Both the position numbers and the translations under genes were made by a program. A stretch of DNA of 50,178 bases from positions 1-50,178 of the forward strand of contig NZ_JAAOTJ010000033.1 of assembly GCF_011297335.1 (NCBI RefSeq), read 5' to 3'. This document shows positions 24,917 to 33,057 of the stretch, piece by piece. This stretch comes from Catellatospora methionotrophica. Lineage in GTDB: Bacteria; Actinomycetota; Actinomycetes; Mycobacteriales; Micromonosporaceae. The notes below the pieces were generated by a model, which worked only from the letters and a program-made list of their open reading frames with translations, was not told the origin of the DNA and did no database searches. Numbering within the stretch: the stretch's first letter is position 1; every line of letters starts with the position of its first letter.

Positions 24917-26167
24917 TCAGCCGTGGTCGGCGGGTGGTTCGCCGTTGACACGCAGGGCGGCCCCTGCGGCGTCCAGCGCGCGTTCGCACTCGCGCCGGGT
25001 GGCCGCGACCGCGGTGGCGTACGCGACCCGGCCGTTGACCGTGCCCTCCGGCGGCGGGGAGCGCCGGTCGCCGGGGTCGGCCAGCAGGGCCAGTTCGTCG
25101 ACCGCGCTCGGCAGCCCGGCCCGCTCGAAGGCCAGGGTCTGCACGACCGTGTCCGGCCGCGCAGGGTAGAAGAAGCGCACCGCCGCTACCTGCTTGCGGT
25201 CGGGCGCGGCGACCGGCGGCTGCCCGCAGGCGACCGCCGCGGCGGCCAGCGCCACGTCGACTCCGGTGGCCCGCAGTCCCAGGTACGGGATCATGTCGCC
25301 GCCGAGCCGCCCGTTGACCTCGATGATGCGCGGCCCGCGCGAGGACAGCTTGATCTCGGTATGGGTGACCCCGTCGCGGAACCCGAGCGCCGCGTGCGCG
25401 TCCTGCAGCAGCCGCCGCAGTTGCGGATCGTGCAGCAGCGGGTCGTCGCCGTGTACGTAGTGGCCGATCTCGATGCAGTAGGGCTGGTGCCCGATCTCCT
25501 TGCGGGCCAGGCACAACAGGGTGACCTCGCCGTCGTGCACGGCCGCGTCGACGCTGATCTCCTCGCCGTCGACGTACTCCTCCAGCAGCACCTGTGGACG
25601 CCAGTCGGGCAGCGCGCCGTGACGCACCGCGCTGGTGAACTCGTACGCCGCGGCCAGCTCCTCGGGCCCCGCCACCTTGATCACGCCGACGCTCAGCGCC
25701 AGGTCGCTGGGCTTGAGTATCACCGGGTAACCGATCCGGGCGGCCTCGGCGAAGGCCTGCGCCAGCGAGCCGACGGGCACCGACGCGGGCTGGGCGACCG
25801 CGGCGGCGGCCAGCGCCCGGCGGGTCAGCAGCTTGTCGCGGCAACGGGCGGTCACCGCCGGGTCGCCGGGCAGGCCCAGCTCCAGGGCCAGTTCCGCGGT
25901 CTGCGGGGTGCGCGCCTCGTCCCAGGTGAACACGCCCGCGACAGGCCCGCCGGACAGCCGCCGGGCGGCCTCGGCCATGGCCTTCACGTCGAGCAGCGGG
26001 CCCAGTTCCGTGGCTCCGGCGATGTACTCCAGCTCCCAGGTGGGCGCGACCCCGGTGAACAGGTGCACCCGGTAGGCCGGGGCCAGCGAGCGCAGCAGGT
26101 ATTCCCGGAACTCGCGCTTGCCGGTGCGGACCATCAGCAGCAGCGGACGGTCGTCGTGGACGGTCAT
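24917..26167 (-). CDS. ATP-grasp enzyme, carboxylate-amine ligase type
   Basis: A 416-aa ligase with the three-part ATP-grasp fold. The N-terminal domain (about 1-105) is Rossmann-like. The ATP-grasp core has K152 in YPVILKPSDLALSVGV, the adenine-binding hinge LLEEYVDG (194-201), E272 and the metal-binding IIEVNGRLGGD (281-291). This arrangement is that of carboxylate-amine ligases (BacD- or BtrJ-like), which join an amino acid or acid to an amine through an acyl phosphate. The substrate is unknown and no peptide synthesis genes are adjacent. ATG at 26167 follows AGGGAG. Confidence 0.88.
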   Translation of the reverse strand: MTVHDDRPLLLMVRTGKREFREYLLRSLAPAYRVHLFTGVAPTWELEYIAGATELGPLLDVKAMAEAARRLSGGPVAGVFTWDEARTPQTAELALELGLPGDPAVTARCRDKLLTRRALAAAAVAQPASVPVGSLAQAFAEAARIGYPVILKPSDLALSVGVIKVAGPEELAAAYEFTSAVRHGALPDWRPQVLLEEYVDGEEISVDAAVHDGEVTLLCLARKEIGHQPYCIEIGHYVHGDDPLLHDPQLRRLLQDAHAALGFRDGVTHTEIKLSSRGPRIIEVNGRLGGDMIPYLGLRATGVDVALAAAAVACGQPPVAAPDRKQVAAVRFFYPARPDTVVQTLAFERAGLPSAVDELALLADPGDRRSPPPEGTVNGRVAYATAVAATRRECERALDAAGAALRVNGEPPADHG

Positions 26168-26204
26168 GCTCTCCCTCTCGACCCCGTGGCGTTGTGTCCG
26201 ACAA

Positions 26205-26242
26205 GCGGGATCGGCACGCACAGCCTCACGTGCCGATCCCGC
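26205..26242 (-). terminator. Terminator of the SGNH hydrolase gene
   Basis: GCGGGATCGGCACG and CGTGCCGATCCCGC form a perfect 14-bp stem with a 10-base loop, downstream of the minus-strand SGNH gene and upstream of the ATP-grasp gene. It separates two same-strand genes. Confidence 0.75.
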
Positions 26243-26284
26243 CCTGTCAACAGCCGTACGTGCGCCTACGCGCACACCGTCGGT

Positions 26285-27538
26285 TCAGGACACCAGCCAC
26301 AACGGCACGAAGTCGGCCATGGCCTGGTATCCGGTGTCGTTGGGGTGGATGTGGTCGCCGCTGTCCCACTCGGCCCGCAGTTTGGACGGTGCGGCCGGGT
26401 CGCGCAGCAGCTGGTCGAAGTCGACCACACCGGTGAACTCGGCCCGGTGCGTACGGATGTACTCGTTGATCGCCAGGCGGCTCTGCTCCTTGTCCGGCGT
26501 CCAGGAGGAGAAGCCCTCGAACGGCGTGATCGTCGAGATCACCACCTCGACGCCGGCGAGCCGGGCCTGGGCGGTGATCTGCCGCAGCCCGCCGATGACC
26601 TTCTCCGGGGCGTCGGCGTAGATCTGCAGGTCGTTGATGCCGAGCGCGAGCACGACCGTCTGCACGCCGGTCTGGCTGAGCACGTCGCGCTGCAGCCGGG
26701 CGAGCCCGTTCACGCCCAGCTCGGCGTACCCGATCTCGGTGCCGTCGTGGGTGACCGCGTTGCCGGCCAGGCCCTGGTTGAGCACGCCGATCTCGGAGTG
26801 CGGCGAGTGCCCGGCCAGCAGGCGGGCGGCCAGCCGGTCGGTCCAGCGCGCGTTGCCGTTGATGGTCGACTGGCTGCCGTCGGTGATCGAGTCGCCGAGC
26901 ACCACGACCGCGCCGGGCGACTTGCGGCTGAGCACGTCGACGCCGGTGAGGAAGAACCAGGAGTTGCGGGTGCCGGTCAGGCTCGCGCCGGTGGGTTCGG
27001 CGACGGTGTCGCCGGTGCCGTAGTACGCGGCCTGCCGCGAGGTCCAGTGCCAGGTCGCCGGGCCGGTCGCGACCGGCAGGTAGATGCTGACGACGAGGTC
27101 GGACAGCTCCGGCACGGTCACCGGCAGCGGGTCGCTGACGACCTGGCCGCCCTTGGGGATGGTGATGCCGGGCGCGCCGTTGAAGGTCAGCTCGGCCACG
27201 CTGGCGGGCAGCACGTCGGTGAGCGCGGGCGTGGCCGCGTCGGGGCGGGCCACGGTGGCGTGCCCGACGGTCACCGCGCCGGTCCCGAAGGTGTTGGACA
27301 GCCGGATCCGTGCCGCGCTGCCGCCCACCGAGGTGTGCACGATCATGCGGATGGTCTGGTCGGCGAAACCGGTGCCGGACAGGCCCGCGCCCGCGCCGGT
27401 GGGCGCCGCCGACCAGGAGCCGACCCATTCGTCCTTCGCGCCCGCGGTGGCCCCGCCACCGGGTCCGGCCAGCACGCCGAGGGTGGTCGCCAGCAGGGCC
27501 GCGGCGAGCAGGGCCCGACGCGTCGAGGGGTGCTTCAC
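26285..27538 (-). CDS. Secreted SGNH/GDSL hydrolase
   Basis: A 417-aa secreted esterase-like enzyme. A signal peptide (about 1-33) is followed by a beta-rich N-terminal domain (about 35-200). The SGNH core starts at GDSITDG (nucleophile S217) and has GLAGN, LALGINDL and the C-terminal DHIHPNDTGY carrying the Asp/His pair. Such enzymes remove acetyl or other ester groups from polysaccharides or lipids. A carbohydrate esterase role fits the hydrolase-rich neighbourhood but is inference. GTG at 27538 is chosen: AGGAGG lies 9 bases upstream; the earlier in-frame start precedes the signal peptide by 28 residues. Confidence 0.9.
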   Translation of the reverse strand: MKHPSTRRALLAAALLATTLGVLAGPGGGATAGAKDEWVGSWSAAPTGAGAGLSGTGFADQTIRMIVHTSVGGSAARIRLSNTFGTGAVTVGHATVARPDAATPALTDVLPASVAELTFNGAPGITIPKGGQVVSDPLPVTVPELSDLVVSIYLPVATGPATWHWTSRQAAYYGTGDTVAEPTGASLTGTRNSWFFLTGVDVLSRKSPGAVVVLGDSITDGSQSTINGNARWTDRLAARLLAGHSPHSEIGVLNQGLAGNAVTHDGTEIGYAELGVNGLARLQRDVLSQTGVQTVVLALGINDLQIYADAPEKVIGGLRQITAQARLAGVEVVISTITPFEGFSSWTPDKEQSRLAINEYIRTHRAEFTGVVDFDQLLRDPAAPSKLRAEWDSGDHIHPNDTGYQAMADFVPLWLVS

Positions 27539-27599
27539 AGGGGAGAACCTCCTTGGGCGCGGCCGCGGGCCGGGCGCCGTCGTGGGGTGTGCGGCACTC

Positions 27600-27629
27600 A
27601 AATTACGAAGAAATGTTTGCACGAGTCAA
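27600..27629 (-). promoter_or_regulatory. Possible promoter of the SGNH hydrolase gene
   Basis: On the minus strand TTGACT (27629-27624) and TAATTT (27605-27600) are 18 bases apart in an A+T-rich patch. The predicted transcript start lies about 55 bases before the GTG. Confidence 0.45.
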
Positions 27630-27725
27630 TATCTGCCGACTCAGCTGAATGGACGGTCCGGACAGGTTTCCCGCCTGGCGGTGTCACCGGTGGAGCACAC
27701 CGAGTTGCGGCACTATGGTGCGAAC

Positions 27726-28301
27726 ATGGACCTTCGTGATCTGGACCGGCGTGCCCTCGCCGCGGCCGCCGCGGCCGTGAACCGTGTCAAGCGCGCCGAT
27801 CTCGCCCGGCCCACGCCGTGCGGCGACTGGACTCTCGGCCAGTTGCTCGGGCACATGATCGGGCACAATCGCGGCTTCGCCGCCGCGGCGGCGGGCAAGC
27901 CGACCGATCCGGCCGTCTGGGACGACCTGACCCCGCCCACCGATCCGAGACGCGCCTTCGCCGACTCGGTCACCCTCGTCACCAAGGCGTTCAGCGCCAA
28001 GACGCTGCTGGACCGCAAGATCGAGGTGTACGGCTACGGCACCTTCACCGCCCCGACCGTGCTCGGCATGCACTTCGTCGACTTCCTGGTGCACGCCTGG
28101 GACGTCGCGAAGGCGACCGGCACGGACGCCGCGCTCGACCCTGACCTGAGCGCGTCGGCCATGAAGATCGCCCTGCGCTGGCCCACCGACCGGCCCAGCA
28201 AGGCCTTCGGTGAGATGGTCGAACCGAGCACCGACGCCCCGCCCGGCGACCGGCTGGTCGCCTACCTGGGCCGCTCCCCCGGCTGGTCCGGCGGCCACTG
28301 A
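27726..28301 (+). CDS. TIGR03086-type metal-binding protein (maleylpyruvate isomerase N-terminal/DinB fold)
   Basis: A 191-aa four-helix-bundle protein. It has the family start TPCGDWTLGQLLGHMIGHN (H43, H47) and the second ligand segment GMHFVDFLVHAWDVA (H116, H123). Relatives are metal-dependent, mycothiol-linked transferases or isomerases of actinobacteria; the exact reaction is unknown. ATG at 27726. Its last 40 bases overlap the end of the convergent MFS gene (28262-28301), so the two 3' ends share coding sequence and there is no room for a terminator between them. Confidence 0.85.
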   Translation: MDLRDLDRRALAAAAAAVNRVKRADLARPTPCGDWTLGQLLGHMIGHNRGFAAAAAGKPTDPAVWDDLTPPTDPRRAFADSVTLVTKAFSAKTLLDRKIEVYGYGTFTAPTVLGMHFVDFLVHAWDVAKATGTDAALDPDLSASAMKIALRWPTDRPSKAFGEMVEPSTDAPPGDRLVAYLGRSPGWSGGH

Positions 28302-29860
28302 GCCGCCCGCAGCTCGGTCAGCGTCGACTCGAGCGCCCGCAGGTTCGCCCGCACCGCCGCCGCGCGCCGCTCGTCGGCCCGGCGGCGGGCCAGGTGCACC
28401 TGCTCCACCGTCTCGTACACCTCGGGCAGCTCCAGCGCGGCGACGTGCCGGAGCGCCAGCTCGGACGAGACGGGCACGGGCCGGGCCAGCCGCCGCCTGC
28501 CGCGCCGCGCGGTGACCGTCCAGCCGCCCCCGGCGTAGGCCAGCGTCACCGACACCGGCACGGCCGGACCGGTGTCCACCAGGCCCATCCGGCGGCCCAG
28601 CTCCGACGCGTACTCCTGCCACAGCGGCGCGTCCGGGGCCGCCTTGCCCGGCTTGATGTCGTTGATCTGCTGCCACAGCCGCCAGCCGAACACCGGCGTC
28701 AGCGTGGCCGCGAAGTACGCGATCCCGGCCAGCCACAGCCCGCCCGACAGCCCGAGCGTCTCCACCGCCCACGCCCCGACGATGCCGCCGAGCGGGATGC
28801 CGCCGAACGTCACCGCTCCGGTCAGCCCGAACACGCGGGTCTGCATGGCCCGGGGCACCCGGTCGAACATCAGCAGCCCGTACGTCGGGTTCACCGAGGA
28901 CATGGCCACCCCGGACACGAACGACACGACCAGCGCGACCCGCAGGTCGTCGCTGAGCGCCAGCACCAGGAACCGGGGCGCCCCGCCGACGAAGTATCCG
29001 ATCACGAGCGTCGCGTACCGGGGAAGCCTGGTAACCAGCGCCGCGAACGCCGCCCCGCCCGCGATCGCGCCGAGCGCGAAGGCCCCGCCGATCCAGCCCA
29101 GGGCCACCGGCGAGTCGAGGTGCTCGCGTACCCAGATCGGGATGAACACCACCGCGCTGGCCTGGTTGAACAGGTTCGTCACGAACATCATGCCGACCAG
29201 GCTGCGCAGTAGCCGCTCGCGGCGCACGAAGCCGAACCCGGTGCGCAGCCCCTGCCAGTACGACTCCTGCGTGCCACGGGCCGGATGGTTCTGCTCGCGG
29301 CTGATGCGCACCAGCCCCAGCACCACGCCCGCGCAGGCCGCGAAGGTCGCCGCGTCGGCCCAGATCGCGCCGACCGGGCCGAGCCAGGCGATCAGCACGC
29401 CCGCCACGGCCGCGCCGATCACCATCGCCATCCGGTTGAGCGCGGAGAAGACCGCGGTGACCCGCGCCATCGGAGTGCCCGACAGCTCCACGACCGGCGG
29501 CAGCAGCACCCGTTTGGACTTGTCGCCGACGCCGCGCAGCGCGCCCAGCGTCGCGATCAGCGCGACCAGCACCGCGAAGTCGCCGCTGCCGAACGCCGCG
29601 ATCGCCCCCACCACGACGGCGCTGGCCAGGTCGGTCACGATGGAGACCTCGCGCACCCCGAACCGGTCGGCCAGCGGCGTGCCGAAGATTCCGGCCAGGA
29701 TGTACGGCATCGCCTCGGCGAACGCGACCACGCCGACCTTCGTCGGATCGTCGGTGGTCACCAGCACCAGCCATGGGATGGCCAGGAAGGACATGCGCGA
29801 GCCGACGGTCGACACCAGCTCGGCCCCGAGCAGCCCGATCAGCGCCGCTCTGCGCTGCAT
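28262..29860 (-). CDS. MFS exporter with long cytoplasmic C-terminal tail
   Basis: A 532-aa protein with about 12 membrane segments in the first ~400 residues and MFS features (LADRFGVREVSIVTD after helix 2). It resembles the macrolide-efflux (MefA-like) branch. The remaining ~130 residues form a soluble tail with a charged, probably coiled-coil end (YETVEQVHLARRRADERR). The tail is unusual for the branch. ATG at 29860 is preferred, with GGAGG 6 bases upstream; an ATG at 29881 lacks one. It overlaps the convergent gene at 27726-28301 and is divergent from the LysR gene, a possible regulator. Confidence 0.87.
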   Translation of the reverse strand: MQRRAALIGLLGAELVSTVGSRMSFLAIPWLVLVTTDDPTKVGVVAFAEAMPYILAGIFGTPLADRFGVREVSIVTDLASAVVVGAIAAFGSGDFAVLVALIATLGALRGVGDKSKRVLLPPVVELSGTPMARVTAVFSALNRMAMVIGAAVAGVLIAWLGPVGAIWADAATFAACAGVVLGLVRISREQNHPARGTQESYWQGLRTGFGFVRRERLLRSLVGMMFVTNLFNQASAVVFIPIWVREHLDSPVALGWIGGAFALGAIAGGAAFAALVTRLPRYATLVIGYFVGGAPRFLVLALSDDLRVALVVSFVSGVAMSSVNPTYGLLMFDRVPRAMQTRVFGLTGAVTFGGIPLGGIVGAWAVETLGLSGGLWLAGIAYFAATLTPVFGWRLWQQINDIKPGKAAPDAPLWQEYASELGRRMGLVDTGPAVPVSVTLAYAGGGWTVTARRGRRRLARPVPVSSELALRHVAALELPEVYETVEQVHLARRRADERRAAAVRANLRALESTLTELRAAQWPPDQPGERPR

Positions 29861-30003
29861 CGCCACCTCCCGCGACATCACGCCACACCGGACGGCCGCG
29901 GCGGGTCAACAGACCCTACCGACGGGTTTCGATCTCCGTCCACCACCGATCGGGCCGGGTGCGACACCTTCACGTGCCGCCGGTGCGGCCATAACATCAG
30001 CGG

Positions 30004-30963
30004 GTGAGGTTGGAGCTGCGGCACCTGCGGTTGGTCTGCGCTATAGCCGACGCCGGCAGCGTCACCAAGGCGGCGGCCGGGCTCGGCCTGGCCGCGCCCG
30101 CCCTCACCACCCAGCTGCAGCGCATCGAGCACGCCTTCGGCGGACGGCTGTTCGAGCGCGACCGGCGCGGCGCGCGGCCCACGCCGCTCGGCGAGCTGGT
30201 GCTGTCGCGGGCCCGGGTGCTGCTGCCCGCGGTGCAGGGCCTGCAGGACGAGGCGGCCCGGTTCGCGGGGCTGGCGCACGACTCCGGCGGCGACGGGCTG
30301 CCCGGCTACCGCATCGGCGCGGTGAACGGCCCGCTCGTCGGCGGGGTGATGCACCGGCTGGCGGCGGCGCAGCCCAGCGCGCTGCTGAGCACCTATCCGT
30401 CGTGGTCGTCGGCGGAGCTGGCGGCGATGCTGGCCGACGCCCGGCTCGACTTCGCGTTCATCGGCACCTGCGGCGAGGCCAACCCGCCCGACGACAGCCG
30501 CCTGGTCTGGCACACCGTGGCGACCGCCCCGGTCTTCGTGCTGCTGCCCGCCTCCCACCCGTACGCCGACGCCGACGAGGTGGACCTCGCCGACCTGGCC
30601 GGCTCGCGGTGGGCGGCCACCCCCGGCGACGGCTGCTTCGCCGGATGCTTCGCCACCGCCTGCGCCCGTGCCGGGTTCACCCCCAGCCCGATCCACGAGA
30701 GCGACCTGGGCGGCTGCTCCGACCTGGTCCGCGGCGGCAGTGTCGTCGCGCTGTGCCAGCCGACCTTCCGCGAGATCGCGGGCGTACGCGCCGTGCCTCT
30801 CGCGGGCACCCCGCTGCGCTGGCGGCACCTGCTCGGCTGGCACCCCGGCTCCCCCGCCGCCCGCGTCGCCCCGCTTCTGATCAGCTACGCCGAAGAGTCC
30901 TATGGCGACGCCATTCGCCTCAGCCCCACCTACACCCGCTGGCTCACCCATCACCCGGCCTGA
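30004..30963 (+). CDS. LysR-family transcriptional regulator
   Basis: A 319-aa LysR regulator. The winged helix-turn-helix is at residues 1-60 (LELRHLRLVCAIADAGSVTK, then FGGRLFERDRRGARPTPLG), followed by a type-2 periplasmic-binding-like effector domain. The start is GTG at 30004. It is transcribed divergently from the MFS exporter at 28262-29860, the standard arrangement for a regulator and its target; this is inference. The effector is unknown. Confidence 0.92.
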   Translation: MRLELRHLRLVCAIADAGSVTKAAAGLGLAAPALTTQLQRIEHAFGGRLFERDRRGARPTPLGELVLSRARVLLPAVQGLQDEAARFAGLAHDSGGDGLPGYRIGAVNGPLVGGVMHRLAAAQPSALLSTYPSWSSAELAAMLADARLDFAFIGTCGEANPPDDSRLVWHTVATAPVFVLLPASHPYADADEVDLADLAGSRWAATPGDGCFAGCFATACARAGFTPSPIHESDLGGCSDLVRGGSVVALCQPTFREIAGVRAVPLAGTPLRWRHLLGWHPGSPAARVAPLLISYAEESYGDAIRLSPTYTRWLTHHPA

Positions 30964-31065
30964 CCAGGCTGATCACCACATCAAGGCACGGCGGCGACGA
31001 TGAGCGGCGTCCACAAATTCATGGTCAACATGCGGCCGGCAGTCGTGGTGATCCCCACGGATGCC

Positions 31066-31080
31066 CTTAGCCTGGCTAAG
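31066..31080. promoter_or_regulatory. Palindromic site directly upstream of the lipoprotein gene
   Basis: CTTAGCCTGGCTAAG is a perfect 7+1+7 palindrome ending two bases before the GTG start at 31083. It may be an operator covering the transcription start; a regulator is not identified. Confidence 0.4.
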
Positions 31081-31082
31081 GT

Positions 31083-31613
31083 GTGACGGTGATCGGATTC
31101 CGTGCGCCGGTGACGGCGGCGCTCGCAGTCGTGACCATGCTCAGCCTGCAGGGCTGCATCGGCGTCGGCGATTCGTGGGCGCGCGACCAGGCCGCGCCGA
31201 GCGTCGCCACGTCGCCCGCCGCCGCCCAGCCCAGCGCGAACGCACCCGGCGCCACCTCGGCCGCGGGAGCCACCATCAGCCGGGTGGAGTCCAATGTGGC
31301 CGCGGTCGGCAACCCGACCTGCGGCGGCGTGCTCCCCCCGGCCGTGACCATCACCGCCGAGATCGCCGACGGCGGCACGCCGGTGACCGCCCAGGCGCGC
31401 TACGCCATGACCGGGGGCAGCTACACCGGCGAGCTCGCCCTGACCCGCGACGCGACCATGGCCCGCTACACCGCGACCCTGCCCAAGCTGGAGAGCAAGC
31501 ACTTCACCAGCGCGTCGACGAACATCTTCGTGACCGTGACGATCCAGGGCGGGGCGCAGCCCGGCTACACCTCGATCACCGTGACCCCCTGCGGCGGCAG
31601 CAACCGGGTCTGA
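31083..31613 (+). CDS. Hypothetical secreted lipoprotein
   Basis: A 176-aa protein with a signal peptide and lipobox LSLQGC, so C25 should be lipidated. An Ala/Pro/Ser-rich linker (about 35-65) leads to a small beta-rich domain of about 105 residues. That domain has one cysteine near each end (NPTCGGVL and TVTPCGG), probably a disulfide joining a beta-sandwich. No family recognised. The start is GTG at 31083, with another GTG at 31089. The function is likely at the cell surface but cannot be stated. Confidence 0.7.
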   Translation: MTVIGFRAPVTAALAVVTMLSLQGCIGVGDSWARDQAAPSVATSPAAAQPSANAPGATSAAGATISRVESNVAAVGNPTCGGVLPPAVTITAEIADGGTPVTAQARYAMTGGSYTGELALTRDATMARYTATLPKLESKHFTSASTNIFVTVTIQGGAQPGYTSITVTPCGGSNRV

Positions 31614-31623
31614 CCGGCCGCCG

Positions 31624-32433
31624 TCAGCGCGTCACCGACGGCAGTTGCCGCAGGAACCGCCGGTCCGCCGGGGACACCTGGGCGACCGGGCGGCTCGCGG
31701 CCAGCACGACGTCGAGCGCCCTGTCGGGGTCGGCGGCGTAGTGGCCGCTGGCCCAGGCCGCGTTGGCCTCGATCACCGCCCACTCCGGACGCCCGGTTCC
31801 CGCCTCCTCAACCAGGCCCACGTCGACCACCACCGCGCCCGGCAGCTCCGGCACCCCCGCGCCGAACAGCCCCGACGCGAACCCGGCCGCCTCTGCGCAC
31901 CGCGCGTCCTCGGCGGCCGTCGCGAGGTCCAGCTCACCGTCCACGGCATACCGGCTGACGGCCCGCACCCGCCCCGCCGCCACGAACAGCCGGTACTCCG
32001 CCCGGAACGCCACCACGTCGCTGACCAGCACCGCCGTGTCGGCCTCCAGCACGTCCGGCCCCGGCAGATCGGCCCCGGTCGGGTAGACCCGCGCCGGGAA
32101 GCTCTTGTCGTCCGGCGGTTTGACGAACGCGGGCCGGTCCAGCCCACGTGCCCGCGCCAGCGTGGTGAAGACGACCTCGCGGCGGGTCCACCGCCGGGGC
32201 AGCCGGGCCAGCCAGTCCTGGTCCGGCTCCAGCAGCCCGGCGCCGAGCTCCGCGCCGACCGCGTCGGCGAACAGCGGCCCGGCGTACAGGTGCGCCCCGG
32301 CGTGCCCGGCCAGGTGCTCCGGCAGCCGCCAGGTGCGCAGCGTCTCGACCCGCATCCCGCGCCGCCGCGCGGCGTCGGCGAGAGCAAGCCCGGTCTCGGT
32401 CACCCGCGGCGGCAGAATCAGCACTCGGTCCAC
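31624..32433 (-). CDS. ATP-grasp domain protein (DUF4343-like)
   Basis: A 269-aa protein unrelated in detail to the ATP-grasp enzyme at 24917. Motifs include the lysine in RPAFVKPPDDKSFPARVY and a C-terminal metal-binding EWAVIEANAAWASGHYA. This matches the short ATP-grasp group annotated as DUF4343. A ligase reaction is expected; substrate unknown. GTG at 32433 is chosen because similarity starts at VDRVLILPPR; longer frames run into the HxlR gene and are low-complexity. A GTG at 32424 is an alternative; no strong ribosome-binding site is visible. Confidence 0.72.
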   Translation of the reverse strand: MDRVLILPPRVTETGLALADAARRRGMRVETLRTWRLPEHLAGHAGAHLYAGPLFADAVGAELGAGLLEPDQDWLARLPRRWTRREVVFTTLARARGLDRPAFVKPPDDKSFPARVYPTGADLPGPDVLEADTAVLVSDVVAFRAEYRLFVAAGRVRAVSRYAVDGELDLATAAEDARCAEAAGFASGLFGAGVPELPGAVVVDVGLVEEAGTGRPEWAVIEANAAWASGHYAADPDRALDVVLAASRPVAQVSPADRRFLRQLPSVTR

Positions 32434-32507
32434 GACGCGCCATGCTGCCAGCCCGCACCCTTCGACGACCAGCCGTTTCTGACCCGTCGCGGCTCGCCGC
32501 CGGGTGG

Positions 32508-33002
32508 TCAGGCCGCTTTCGCGGCGGCGGGCGTACGCCGCACCGCCCCCGCCCCCGGCCGCGTGACCACCTCCCGGGGCGAACCGACCTCGTGCCCGTC
32601 CTCGCAGCTCAGGTGCGTGCGCACGGGCGATCCGCAGTCCCGGTGCACCATGTCGACGGGCGGCCCCGCGGGGTCGGCCAGATACCGGTCGCCCCACTCC
32701 CGTACGGCGACCAGCACAGGATAGAGGTCGAAGCCCTTCTCGGTGAGCCGGTACTCGTGGCGCTCGCGCTCGCCCGGCTCCCGGTAGGGCACCCGGCGCA
32801 GCACGCCCTGCTCGACGAGCATGTGCAGCCGGTTGGTCAGCACCTGGCGGGGTATGCCGCTGTGCTCGCGCATGTCCTCGAAGCGGCGGATGCCGTTGAA
32901 GACCTCCCGCAGCACCACCAGGGTCCAGCGTTCGCCGAGCACGGCCATGGCGCGGGCGACGGTGCAGTTCTCGGCCGACCAGTCGAGTGCGGTAGGTCTC
33001 AC
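32508..33002 (-). CDS. HxlR-family transcriptional regulator
   Basis: A 164-aa winged-helix regulator. The family core is ENCTVARAMAVLGERWTLVV, then FNGIRRFEDMREHSGIPRQV, and LTEKGFDLYPVL. The cysteine C13 is the conserved redox- or aldehyde-sensing residue of many HxlR proteins. The C-terminal ~40 residues (with a Cys pair, RDCGS and LSCEDGH) resemble a small zinc-binding tail. The start is GTG at 33002. It is divergent from the thioesterase gene, and three GGCTRAGTC boxes lie in the 55-base gap, so it probably regulates both. Confidence 0.92.
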   Translation of the reverse strand: MRPTALDWSAENCTVARAMAVLGERWTLVVLREVFNGIRRFEDMREHSGIPRQVLTNRLHMLVEQGVLRRVPYREPGERERHEYRLTEKGFDLYPVLVAVREWGDRYLADPAGPPVDMVHRDCGSPVRTHLSCEDGHEVGSPREVVTRPGAGAVRRTPAAAKAA

Positions 33003-33009
33003 TCCTCCA

Positions 33010-33057
33010 GGCTAAGTCTCGTTGACAGACTCAGCAACAGACTGCCAGGCTGAGTCC
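33010..33057. promoter_or_regulatory. Three GGCTRAGTC boxes between HxlR and thioesterase genes
   Basis: GGCTAAGTC (33010-33018), inverted GCTGAGTC (33036-33029) and GGCTGAGTC (33049-33057) fill the divergent gap. They are good candidates for HxlR binding sites, which are usually repeated. Confidence 0.5.

Noticed and set aside
24116..27739. 1207-codon plus-strand open frame spanning the sulfotransferase, ATP-grasp and SGNH regions
   Set aside because: It runs across three genes with convincing domains on both strands, and through two strong terminators. The product is Arg/Pro/Gly-rich with no recognisable domain.
28572..31070. 832-codon plus-strand frame opposite the MFS gene
   Set aside because: Low-complexity Ser/Thr/Arg/Pro translation overlapping the MFS and LysR genes, both of which have clear family features.
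24917..32433. The two ATP-grasp genes as a duplicated pair or shared pathway
   Set aside because: They differ in length, motif spacing and core residues and are 5 kb apart with unrelated genes between them. Only the broad fold is shared.
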